NCBI GenBank assembly: GCA_003541675.1
Contig: DPMC01000189.1
Location: 1-17,139, forward strand
DNA: 17,139 bases
Direction of reading: 5' to 3'
Source of the DNA: Acidimicrobiaceae bacterium
GTDB lineage: Bacteria; Actinomycetota; Acidimicrobiia; Acidimicrobiales; MedAcidi-G1
Shown here: in pieces, positions 6,394-13,837 of the stretch
Numbering within the stretch: the stretch's first letter is position 1
How the letters are laid out: every line of letters starts with the position of its first letter
Notes under the pieces: model-generated
Databases searched by the model: none
Told to the model about the DNA's origin: nothing
The model's input: the letters and a program-made list of their open reading frames with translations, nothing else
Made by a program: the position numbers and the translations under genes

Positions 6394-8697
6394 ATGGGCC
6401 ACGCTCCACAAATGAATGTGCCAACTCCCTCCCAGGCAGAACAAGTCATCGCCAGAAGCACCAGCGAGTCGACGCCGTGGTGGCCTGAGCCGGTCCTCCC
6501 TACGGCGGACACGCCCAACGTGGTGGTGGTGCTCCTCGACGACACAGGATTCGCCCACCTCAGTTGCTACGGGGGCCTAGTCGATACCCCCAACTACGAC
6601 CGACTGGCCGATCGGGGCCTGCGGTATACGAACTTCCACACCACGGCGCTGTGCTCACCCACCAGGGCCTGCCTACTGACCGGCCGAAACCATCACTCGG
6701 TGGGGATGCGTGGCCTGTCCAACTTCGACACCGGGTTCCCGAACATGAGGGGCCGCATCGCTCGATCGGCCGGAACAATGGCCGAGATGCTCCGCGAGGA
6801 CGGCTTCGCTACGTGGGCCGTCGGCAAGTGGCATCTCACCCCGATGCGTGAGGCCTCAGCGGTCGGACCGTTTGGCGACTGGCCGCTCCAGCGAGGCTTC
6901 GACCGCTACTACGGCTTCATGCAGGGCGAGACCGACCAGTTCCACCCCGAGCTCTACGAGGACAACCGTCTCGTTGACCAGCCCCGCACGCCTGAGGAGG
7001 GATACCACGTCACCGAAGATCTGGTGGACCACGCTGTCGACCTGATACGGACCCAGCACTCGATGGTGCCCGAGCGCCCCTTTTTCCTCTATCTGGCCTT
7101 TGGGGCCACCCACGCCCCTCATCAGGCGCCCAACGACTACCTCGAAAAGTGGCGGGGCCGATTCGACGATGGCTGGGACGTGGCCCGCCAACAGGTCTAC
7201 GAACGCCAACTCGCCATGGGCGTCATCCCGTCCGGAACTGACCTGGCCCCCCGCAACCCGGGCGTCGAGGCGTGGGACGACCTATCGGACGACGAGAAGG
7301 CCGTGGCCTGTCGGCTCCAGGAGGCGTTCGCCGCCATGCTGGACCACACCGACGCCCAGTTGGGACGCCTGCTCGACGAGATGGATGCCCTTGGCATCAG
7401 CGACGACACCGTGGTGGTGGCCCTCAGCGACAACGGGGCATCCCAGGAGGGCCGCCAGTTCGGCGTACTCGACTCCTTCCGCCACTTCAATGACTCTCCC
7501 CAACCGTTGGACGAGTCCATGGCTCGTCTCGACGACATCGGTACCCGGACCAGTAGCACGAACTATCCCTGGGGCTGGGCCCAGGTCGGCAATGCCCCCG
7601 GCAAGCGCTACAAGCAAAACACCCACTCGGGTGGCATCCGTGACCCGCTCATTATCTCGTGGCCCACAGGCATCGACCCATTGACCAACGGGCAGATTCG
7701 CACCCAGTTTCACCACGTCATCGACCTGGCGCCCACCCTGCTGGACCTGGTCGGCGTGACGGCCCCCGATGAGATCGCCGGCGTGGCCCAGCAGCCCATC
7801 GAAGGGACCAGCCTCGCCTACACATTCGAACCGACCGCCGATGATGCGCTGGTGGTGCCGACCCGCAAGGAGCGGCAGTACTTCGAGATGTTCGGCCACC
7901 GAGCCATCTGGGTCGACGGCTGGAAAGCAGTGGCGTTCCATCCACCGGACACGTCGCTCGACGACGACGTGTGGGAGCTGTACCACCTCGACGAGGATTT
8001 CTCAGAGTGCAACGATCTGGCCGCCGAACAGCCTGAACGCCTTTCTGCCATGGTTGACATCTTCTGGGAGGAGGCCGACCGGTACCAGGTGCTACCTATT
8101 CCGGACCAGTCCTCCGCTCAGTTCTTCAGCGGGCATGTCACGGCCGGCACGCCTCGGGCCCGCGATACCTTCGTCTACCTGCCGCCCACCCAGCGGGTCC
8201 CCATGGATTCGGCCCCGGCCCTCGGGTCCCGGAACTGGACGATGCGCTTCGAGGTGGACCGGCCGATGGGCGATGAGGCTGGCGCGTTATTGGGCTTCGG
8301 TACCGTCAACAACGGGTTAGTCGTCCATGTCGACGACGACGGACACTTCATCTATGACCACAACGCCTACAGCACCCACACCGTGGTGCGCTCGCCTGAG
8401 CCGCTTCCAGCCGGGGCCGTCGTTTTGGAAGTCCACCAGGAACGAGTTAGACGCGGGCCGGCACGGGCCCGTCTGCTGATCAACGGAGAGCAGGTGGCCG
8501 AGGCGATCATCCCGCTGGTGCCCGTCATGATCTCGTCCATAGGGATGGACATCGGACGCAATCCCACCGGGGTGGGCGGCAGCTACGAGGCACCCTTTGC
8601 CGGCCGCTTGCACCGGGTCGAGGTGGCCACCACGCGGGCGTTCCGACACGACGAGGAGGCAGCCATGGAACTAGCCGCCGCAGCGGGGATGCAGTGA
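6394..8697 (+). CDS. Type I (formylglycine) arylsulfatase, large form with C-terminal beta domain
   Basis: A 767-residue sulfatase of the alkaline phosphatase superfamily that hydrolyses sulfate esters. C87-S-P-T-R is the signature whose Cys is converted to formylglycine. Metal ligands D49/D50 (LLDDTGF) and D346/N347 (SDNGA) are present, as are active-site K145 and H147 (GKWH). The core runs to about residue 560. The last roughly 180 residues are a beta-rich region (LGFGTVNNGLVVHVDDDG to PFAGRLHRVEV) seen in long bacterial arylsulfatases. There is no signal peptide, so the enzyme should be cytoplasmic. The ATG at 6394 or the in-frame ATG at 6412 could be the start; neither has a good ribosome site. 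It lies 24 bases after the hydroxylase gene. No formylglycine-generating enzyme is in the window. Confidence 0.9.
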   Translation: MGHAPQMNVPTPSQAEQVIARSTSESTPWWPEPVLPTADTPNVVVVLLDDTGFAHLSCYGGLVDTPNYDRLADRGLRYTNFHTTALCSPTRACLLTGRNHHSVGMRGLSNFDTGFPNMRGRIARSAGTMAEMLREDGFATWAVGKWHLTPMREASAVGPFGDWPLQRGFDRYYGFMQGETDQFHPELYEDNRLVDQPRTPEEGYHVTEDLVDHAVDLIRTQHSMVPERPFFLYLAFGATHAPHQAPNDYLEKWRGRFDDGWDVARQQVYERQLAMGVIPSGTDLAPRNPGVEAWDDLSDDEKAVACRLQEAFAAMLDHTDAQLGRLLDEMDALGISDDTVVVALSDNGASQEGRQFGVLDSFRHFNDSPQPLDESMARLDDIGTRTSSTNYPWGWAQVGNAPGKRYKQNTHSGGIRDPLIISWPTGIDPLTNGQIRTQFHHVIDLAPTLLDLVGVTAPDEIAGVAQQPIEGTSLAYTFEPTADDALVVPTRKERQYFEMFGHRAIWVDGWKAVAFHPPDTSLDDDVWELYHLDEDFSECNDLAAEQPERLSAMVDIFWEEADRYQVLPIPDQSSAQFFSGHVTAGTPRARDTFVYLPPTQRVPMDSAPALGSRNWTMRFEVDRPMGDEAGALLGFGTVNNGLVVHVDDDGHFIYDHNAYSTHTVVRSPEPLPAGAVVLEVHQERVRRGPARARLLINGEQVAEAIIPLVPVMISSIGMDIGRNPTGVGGSYEAPFAGRLHRVEVATTRAFRHDEEAAMELAAAAGMQ

Positions 8698-8704
8698 CCT
8701 GCTG

Positions 8705-10060
8705 ATGGCCAGCGACGGAGACCTCACCAACCAGACCGTCGAGTTGCTGCAGGCCCTTATACGCAACCAGTGCGTCAACGACGGAACGGCCGAATCGGGC
8801 CACGAGGTTCGCAATGCCGATCTGCTGGCCACCTACCTGGAGGGCACAGGTCTGGACCTGCAGCGTTACGAACCCACGCCCGGCCGTACCTCGCTAGTGG
8901 CCCGCATAGAAGGGTCCGACCCCGACGCCCCGGCGTTGTGCCTGATGGGCCACACCGACGTCGTGCCGGTGAGCCTCGACGGCTGGTCGCGCGACCCGTT
9001 CGCCGGTGAGCTGGTGGACGGCGAGGTGTGGGGGAGGGGTGCCGTCGACATGCTCAACCTCGTGGCCTCCCAGGCGGTGGTGTTCCGCACGTTGGCCGAT
9101 CGTGGATTCCGACCTCGGGGGGACCTGGTGTTCTTCGCGGTGGCCGACGAGGAATCGGGCAGCACACACGGGGCCCGTTGGATGGCCGACCACGAGTGGG
9201 ACGCCATCGCAGCGGACTACGTGCTGACCGAGAACGGTGGGCTCCACACCGGGAGCGAGGATTCACCAGCCATCGGCGTGAACGTGGCCGAGAAGGGGGT
9301 GGCGTGGCGCCGCCTGACCGTACGTGGCACGCCCGGCCACGGATCGACGCCCTACCGCTCCGACAACGCCCTCCTGAAGGCCGCAGCCGTGATACAACGC
9401 TTGGCCGACTACTCACCTGATCCCCGATTCCATGAACTCTGGCGAGCTCAGGTCCAAGCCATGGACCTCGCCGACGATGTCCGGGACCAGATGCTCGACG
9501 AGGACCGTATTGACGACTACCTAGCCGAACTTCCGCGGACACCTTCGGTGAACGGCATGGCAGGGCATCTCCACGCCTGTACCCACACCACATTCTCGCC
9601 AAACGTGGGTCACGGGCCAGGCAAGACCAACACCATCCCAGACCGGGTGACCCTCGACATCGACATCCGGACGATGCCTGGTGACTCCACCGAAGAGGTG
9701 GCCACCCATCTCCGGGAGGCACTCGGCGACCTGTCCGACGAGGTCGAGACCGAGATCGTCATGGACGACCCCGCGTCGGCCAGCCGCATTGACACCCCCC
9801 TGTGGGATTCGCTGGAACGGGCGATCACGAAGCCGTTCCCGACTGCCCGCCTTAACCCCCAGTTCATCGTGGGCTTCACCGACTCACGGATTTACCGCGA
9901 AAAGGGATCAGTGTCCTACGGCGCCGGCCTCATGAGTCCGGCGGTGGACGCCGGCGATTTCTCCCGGCGGTTCCATGGGCACGATGAACGCATCGACATT
10001 GAGTCGCTGCGACTCACTACCGGCATGTACTTCGACGTCTGCGAAGACTTCCTCAGATGA
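8705..10060 (+). CDS. M20-family metallopeptidase (ArgE/DapE/CPG2-like)
   Basis: A 451-residue di-zinc amidohydrolase. Ligands and catalytic residues are in order: H83 and D85 (GHTDVVP), bridging D115 (RGAVDM), general base E149 with ligand E150 (DEES), E176 (ENGG) and H424 (HGHDE). A dimerisation domain (RLTVRGTPGHGS and onward) is inserted in the usual place. M20 enzymes release acyl or amino acid groups from N-acyl amino acids and dipeptides. Glu at the fourth ligand position resembles CPG2-type members, but the substrate cannot be fixed. It starts seven bases after the sulfatase stop and overlaps the next gene by four bases (ATGA). In this context, N-acyl amino acid or lipoamide hydrolysis feeding the downstream thioesterase is plausible inference. 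Confidence 0.88.
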   Translation: MASDGDLTNQTVELLQALIRNQCVNDGTAESGHEVRNADLLATYLEGTGLDLQRYEPTPGRTSLVARIEGSDPDAPALCLMGHTDVVPVSLDGWSRDPFAGELVDGEVWGRGAVDMLNLVASQAVVFRTLADRGFRPRGDLVFFAVADEESGSTHGARWMADHEWDAIAADYVLTENGGLHTGSEDSPAIGVNVAEKGVAWRRLTVRGTPGHGSTPYRSDNALLKAAAVIQRLADYSPDPRFHELWRAQVQAMDLADDVRDQMLDEDRIDDYLAELPRTPSVNGMAGHLHACTHTTFSPNVGHGPGKTNTIPDRVTLDIDIRTMPGDSTEEVATHLREALGDLSDEVETEIVMDDPASASRIDTPLWDSLERAITKPFPTARLNPQFIVGFTDSRIYREKGSVSYGAGLMSPAVDAGDFSRRFHGHDERIDIESLRLTTGMYFDVCEDFLR

Positions 10061-10920
10061 GCGGGGAGCGGAAAGAACACATGGAGGACACTTGGGACGG
10101 TGACTTCGACCGGGAGACGGCCGTCGAGCCGACCGGCGACGACCGGTTCGAGGTGCAGGTCAGCAGTAGTTGGAACATTGGTGACAATCCGAACGGCGGA
10201 TACCTGACGGCCATTGCCTTGCAAGCCATCCGGCAACTCGGCGACCCTCTCGCAGGTCATGTAGATCCGCTTTCTGTCACCACCCACTATCTGCGACCCG
10301 GCTCTGGGGGAATTATCGGCGAGGTGAAGACTGGGCTGATCCGAGCTGGGCGGACAGTGACCACCGGTCGAGCCACCCTCATTCAGGACGGCAAACCTCG
10401 CATCGAAGTCATGGCATCCATGGGTGACCTTTCGGGCGGATCGGGACACGACCACGAGATGGCCATAGCGCCCCCCACCGATATGCCGCCACCCGACCAG
10501 TGTGTGGAACGCGATGGCCTAGAACAGGGTGTGAAGCTTTTCATCGCCCGACGGATAGACCTGCGGATCCACCCCGACACGGCAGCCGCCGGAGCGTCGG
10601 ACAACGCTGAGACGCTCGGATGGATTCGGTTCGCCGACGGTCGTGAACCCGACACGCTCGGCCTCACCCTGTTCGCTGATGCCTTCGCCCCGTCGATCTT
10701 CACCAGACTCGGCCGAGTGGGATGGGTGCCCACCATCGAACTGACGGCGCACGTTCGCCGTCGCCCAGCGCCCGGCTGGGTTCAGGGCCGGTTCGTCACG
10801 GAGGACCTACATGACGGCCGGATGATTGAAGACGGCTGGCTCTGGGACTCCACCGGCGCCCTGGTGGCCCGGTCCCGACAGTTGGCCATGTTGCTCCCCG
10901 ACGCCGACACCGGTTCCTGA
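10057..10920 (+). CDS. Acyl-CoA thioesterase-like protein, double hotdog (TesB-like)
   Basis: A 287-residue protein of the TesB-like thioesterase group. The first hotdog contains NPNGGYLTAIALQAI (44-58), VTTHYLRPG and the GRTVTTGRATLIQDGKPRIEVMASMG strands. The second ends with TAHVRRRPAPGWVQGRF and SRQLAMLL. Such enzymes hydrolyse acyl-CoA to free acid and CoA. The annotated ATG overlaps the M20 stop (ATGA). An in-frame ATG at 10081 preceded by GGAAAG is an alternative start that would shorten the protein by eight residues. It is the last gene of the probable seven-gene operon, and its stop lies inside a perfect inverted repeat shared with the convergent crotonase gene. Confidence 0.8.
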   Translation: MSGERKEHMEDTWDGDFDRETAVEPTGDDRFEVQVSSSWNIGDNPNGGYLTAIALQAIRQLGDPLAGHVDPLSVTTHYLRPGSGGIIGEVKTGLIRAGRTVTTGRATLIQDGKPRIEVMASMGDLSGGSGHDHEMAIAPPTDMPPPDQCVERDGLEQGVKLFIARRIDLRIHPDTAAAGASDNAETLGWIRFADGREPDTLGLTLFADAFAPSIFTRLGRVGWVPTIELTAHVRRRPAPGWVQGRFVTEDLHDGRMIEDGWLWDSTGALVARSRQLAMLLPDADTGS

Positions 10921-10953
10921 ACCTCGGACCTGTTGGTTCCGTCAGGAACCGGT
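10909..10953. terminator. Perfect 12-base inverted repeat covering two convergent stop codons
   Basis: ACCGGTTCCTGA at 10909-10920 is the exact reverse complement of TCAGGAACCGGT at 10942-10953, with a 21-base loop. Each arm encodes the C-terminal Thr-Gly-Ser-stop (part of the Thr codon) of one of the convergent genes. A second GGTTCC at 10935-10940 can pair with GGAACC at 10945-10950 around a GTCA loop, giving a competing short hairpin. There is no clear T-run. This is probably a bidirectional terminator or 3'-end stabilising hairpin. Confidence 0.55.
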
Positions 10954-11709
10954 CCACTCCGGAGAACGCTTATCGGCAAACGCTTTGGGCCCCTCCTTGG
11001 CGTCGTCCGAACCCCAAACCACCCTCATATGGGGCTGCTGGATAGCCCGCAGCTCGTCTTCGGTCGCCCCCTGAGTGGCACGAACGATGGCCTTGGAGGC
11101 CGCCACGGCCAGGGGAGCGTTACGTGCGATGCGTTCGGCCAACTCGATGGCCGCGTCGAGTGCCCCGCCCTTAGGAGTGACCATTGAGACGAGTCCGGCA
11201 TCGGCCGCTTCCTCGGCAGTGATCGGGTCACCGGTGAGGGCCATCTCCATGGCCCGGCCGTAACCCACTCGACCAGGCAGGCGGAATAGACCGGCTCCGG
11301 CGGCGAACAGGCCGACCTTCACCTCTGGGATGCCCAGCCTGGCACCCTCGGCGGCCACCAGAAGGTCGCATGACAACGCCAACTCAAGGCCACCGGCCAT
11401 GGCGAAACCCTCGATGGCGGCGATGAGGGGCTTAGCCGCTCCGTTGCTGACGAACTCGAGCATCGGGCCAATGTCCTCGCCGCGGGAGAATGCCTTGAGG
11501 TCCATGCCCGAACAGAACCCCTTCCCGGCACCGGTGAGGACCCCGGCTGTGAACCCGGGGTCGGCGTTCAACTCTTGTACGGCGCTCAATAGGCCGTGGG
11601 ACAGGTCTCCGTTGATGGCGTTCATGGCTTCGGGGCGGTTGAGGGTGATGATCATCACCCGCTCCCGTCGTTCGACCAGAACTGCCGGCTGGACCGCTTC
11701 ATCGCTCAT
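10942..11709 (-). CDS. Enoyl-CoA hydratase/isomerase (crotonase family)
   Basis: A 255-residue soluble crotonase. The oxyanion-hole segments GFCSGMDLKAF (about 64-74) and GFAMAGGLELALSCDL (101-116) are present. Both catalytic glutamates of true enoyl-CoA hydratases are kept, E109 and E129 (GIPEVKVG), 20 residues apart as in rat crotonase (E144/E164). Hydration of 2-enoyl-CoA to 3-hydroxyacyl-CoA is therefore expected, although this superfamily is diverse. The gene follows the HSD10-like dehydrogenase by 15 bases, which fits the next beta-oxidation step. The ATG is preceded only by a weak AGGAACGG. Its end overlaps the shared inverted repeat. Confidence 0.88.
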   Translation of the reverse strand: MSDEAVQPAVLVERRERVMIITLNRPEAMNAINGDLSHGLLSAVQELNADPGFTAGVLTGAGKGFCSGMDLKAFSRGEDIGPMLEFVSNGAAKPLIAAIEGFAMAGGLELALSCDLLVAAEGARLGIPEVKVGLFAAGAGLFRLPGRVGYGRAMEMALTGDPITAEEAADAGLVSMVTPKGGALDAAIELAERIARNAPLAVAASKAIVRATQGATEDELRAIQQPHMRVVWGSDDAKEGPKAFADKRSPEWTGS

Positions 11710-11724
11710 CGTGGTGATCCGTTC

Positions 11725-12501
11725 CTACTTGGGGGGCATCCTGATGCCGCCGTCTACCCGGATGACCTCAGCATTCATGTACGGGTTGGTGATGAGCTCG
11801 AGGACCATGAAGGCCAACTCCTCGCCTGATCCCAGACGCTTAGGGAATAGCACCGACTCGCCGAGGTGCGCTTTGAAGGCCTCACTTTGTTCACCCTCGC
11901 CGTAGATCGGGGTGTCGATGAGACCCGGGGCAATGGTGTTGACCCGCACCCCAACAGCAGCCAGGTCCCGGGCGATCGGAAGAGTCATGCCGACGATGCC
12001 GCCCTTGGAAGCCGAGTAGGCAGCCTGACCGATCTGCCCATCGAAAGCGGCCACCGATGCCATATTGACAATGGCCCCCCGTTGACCATCGGCTAGAGGA
12101 TCAGTCTTGGCCATTGCACCGGCGGCCCTGCTGAGCACGTTGAACGAGCCAATCAGGTTCACCCGGACCACGAACTCGAAGTGCTTTAGTTCCATGGGTT
12201 CGTTGTCGCGGTTGATGGTGCGGCCCGGATGGCCAAGACCCGCCGAGTTGACCAGTGCCCGCAACGGGCCCATCTCGGCAGCGGCGGACACCGCGGTGTC
12301 GACATCCTCGACGCTCGTCACGTCGCACTTAACGAAGAGGCCGCCCACCTCGGAGGCAACAACCTGGCCAAGCTCCTCGTTGAGGTCAGCAATGACGACT
12401 CTGCTGCCAGCGTCGGCCAGTTGACGGGCACTGGCTTCGCCGATCCCGGACGCCCCGCCGGTTACCAACGACGAACTACCGGTCAGATCAATTCTGGACA
12501 T
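11725..12501 (-). CDS. Short-chain dehydrogenase, 3-hydroxyacyl-CoA dehydrogenase type II (HSD10)-like
   Basis: A 258-residue NAD(H)-dependent SDR. The cofactor motif TGGASGIG spans 14-21, and D39 at the end of beta-2 favours NAD over NADP. The catalytic S149, Y162 and K166 (AYSASKGG) are present. The C-terminal LFPKRLGSGEELAF and NPYMNAEVIRVDGGIRMPP closely resemble human HSD17B10-type 3-hydroxyacyl-CoA dehydrogenases. It should oxidise 3-hydroxyacyl-CoA or a hydroxysteroid-like alcohol. The frame is open back to 12717, but AGGAG at 12508-12512, six bases before the ATG, sets the start. It lies between the Zn-ADH (76-base gap) and the crotonase (15-base gap), so the three are likely one transcript. 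Confidence 0.88.
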   Translation of the reverse strand: MSRIDLTGSSSLVTGGASGIGEASARQLADAGSRVVIADLNEELGQVVASEVGGLFVKCDVTSVEDVDTAVSAAAEMGPLRALVNSAGLGHPGRTINRDNEPMELKHFEFVVRVNLIGSFNVLSRAAGAMAKTDPLADGQRGAIVNMASVAAFDGQIGQAAYSASKGGIVGMTLPIARDLAAVGVRVNTIAPGLIDTPIYGEGEQSEAFKAHLGESVLFPKRLGSGEELAFMVLELITNPYMNAEVIRVDGGIRMPPK

Positions 12502-12507
12502 GGAGAA

Positions 12508-12512
12508 CTCCT
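12508..12512 (-). promoter_or_regulatory. Shine-Dalgarno site fixing the SDR start
   Basis: The - strand reads AGGAG, then six bases, then ATG at 12501. This rules out the much longer in-frame extension toward 12717, which would overlap the ADH gene. Confidence 0.7.
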
Positions 12513-12577
12513 GCTTCTGGGAAGGATTGGGAAAGACGGGGACGGAACGTGACGAGGATGAAGGCCGGGGCCCCGAC

Positions 12578-13660
12578 TCAGCCGTTGGGTAACAGCACGG
12601 TACGGGCCTCGGCGCCGGCCTTGAGTCCATCGAACGCGCCTTGTAGGCCATCGAGGCCAGCCGTGTGGGACACCAGCTCGTCGAGTTTGAAGCGCCCCTT
12701 GAGGTACAGGTCGGCAATCAGGCGGAAGTCCCGACGAGGTTTGCCCCCGCCGGCCCGGATCCCCATGAGGTTCTTGTTCTGGTGGAGGGCCTGGAACGGA
12801 TAGGTCACGGTGGCGGTCAGATCGGGTACGCCCACAGCGCAGACATTCCCGCCGGCCTTGGCCATCGAGATGCAGTCCGCCAGCAAGTTGGTGTTACCCA
12901 CCACCTCAAAGGCGTGGTCGACGCCGCCACCGCTGAGCTGCTGAACGGCGGCCACCGAGTCGAAGTCGTCCCCGTCCACGAGAACAAAGTCGGTGGCCCC
13001 GAAATCCAGTGCCATGCGTTCCTTGGAAGCCACGCGGTCCATAGCGATGATCTGGGAGGCACCGCTGAGGTGCGCGGCCTGGATCACGTTTAGGCCAACT
13101 CCGCCAGCGCCAATGATCACACAGGTATCGCCGATACCGACCTTGGCCCGGTTGAACACGGCACCCGCACCTGTCATGACGCCGCATCCGATGAGGGCCG
13201 CAGACGCCATCGGTACCTCGGTCGGAATGGGCACGGCCTGGTTCTCGTGAACGATCGTCTCCTGGGCGAAGGCGCCCAGGTTGGCGAACCCCCAGAGGGC
13301 CTGATCGCCCTCGGTGTGGGTGTGGCGCAGGCCACCGAACCCACAGTTCCCAGGGTCGCCGCCCTCACACGTCGGGCAGTGGCCGCAGTTCCCGAAGGTG
13401 GAGAGAACGACGTGATCGCCGACGGCGCAATAGGTGACAGCCGAGCCGATCTCGGCCACGACGCCGGCGGCTTCGTGGCCGGGTACCAGCGGGGTGGGCA
13501 TGTAGTACTTGCCATGGACGCAGCTCAGGTCACTGCCGCACACGCCGGCCGCCATGATCTCGACACGTACCTCTCGGGATCCGAGAGCTGCTGCGTGCTC
13601 GAGGTCGTTGGAGAGACGGACGTGCTCTTCTCCGTCGCCCTCCTGGATTAGTCCCTGCAT
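12578..13660 (-). CDS. Zinc-dependent alcohol dehydrogenase (MDR superfamily)
   Basis: A 360-residue medium-chain dehydrogenase. Catalytic zinc ligands are C41 (VCGSD), H62 with E63 (GHEAAG) and probably C159 (IGCGVMTG). The structural zinc site is complete: C92, C95, C98 and C106. The Rossmann motif GAGGVG is at 184-189, and D208 at the end of the second strand suggests NAD. The VMTGAGAVFNRAKV segment resembles class III/aryl and long-chain alcohol dehydrogenases. It would oxidise a primary alcohol to an aldehyde. GGAG lies nine bases before the ATG. It is the first gene of a likely ADH-SDR-crotonase transcript, with a 177-base upstream gap carrying a dyad. The exact alcohol is unknown. Confidence 0.9.
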   Translation of the reverse strand: MQGLIQEGDGEEHVRLSNDLEHAAALGSREVRVEIMAAGVCGSDLSCVHGKYYMPTPLVPGHEAAGVVAEIGSAVTYCAVGDHVVLSTFGNCGHCPTCEGGDPGNCGFGGLRHTHTEGDQALWGFANLGAFAQETIVHENQAVPIPTEVPMASAALIGCGVMTGAGAVFNRAKVGIGDTCVIIGAGGVGLNVIQAAHLSGASQIIAMDRVASKERMALDFGATDFVLVDGDDFDSVAAVQQLSGGGVDHAFEVVGNTNLLADCISMAKAGGNVCAVGVPDLTATVTYPFQALHQNKNLMGIRAGGGKPRRDFRLIADLYLKGRFKLDELVSHTAGLDGLQGAFDGLKAGAEARTVLLPNG

Positions 13661-13777
13661 GATCTGTGCTCCGTTCGGACCCGTGATCGGTCGTCGACAT
13701 CATCCCGCCCAGTCGACCCGAGGGCCAACGCGTGGTCTGTCGGGCAGTAAGAGGAGATGGGCAAGATGGTGAACGAA

Positions 13778-13797
13778 TCGCCACAATCGTGAGGCGA
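13778..13797. promoter_or_regulatory. Operator-like dyad TCGCCnCA-N4-TGnGGCGA upstream of the ADH operon
   Basis: A 20-base imperfect palindrome with seven matching bases per half-site lies 118 bases upstream of the ADH start. On the - strand it ends four bases before TTCACC, which is followed 17 bases later by TTACTG, a poor but possible -35/-10 pair. That would place the dyad where an activator binds. The promoter call is speculative; the palindrome itself is clear. Confidence 0.35.
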
Positions 13798-13822
13798 CGT
13801 CGGCCTGCTGTGATCCAGATCT

Positions 13823-13836
13823 CTGGTCAACACCAG
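13823..13836 (-). terminator. Short hairpin just after the alpha/beta hydrolase stop
   Basis: CTGGT-CAAC-ACCAG forms a five-pair stem with a four-base loop, beginning one base past the TGA of the hydrolase gene on the - strand. No T-run follows. It may be a weak transcript end separating the sulfatase-hydrolase pair from the ADH operon. Confidence 0.3.
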
Positions 13837-13837
13837 T

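Noticed and set aside
7282..7986. 234-codon antisense open frame inside the large sulfatase gene
   Set aside because: The translation shows no family motif, and the + strand frame carries the sulfatase core across the whole span.
9054..9722. 222-codon antisense open frame in the M20 gene
   Set aside because: Arg/Pro-rich low-information translation typical of a shadow frame in GC-rich DNA.
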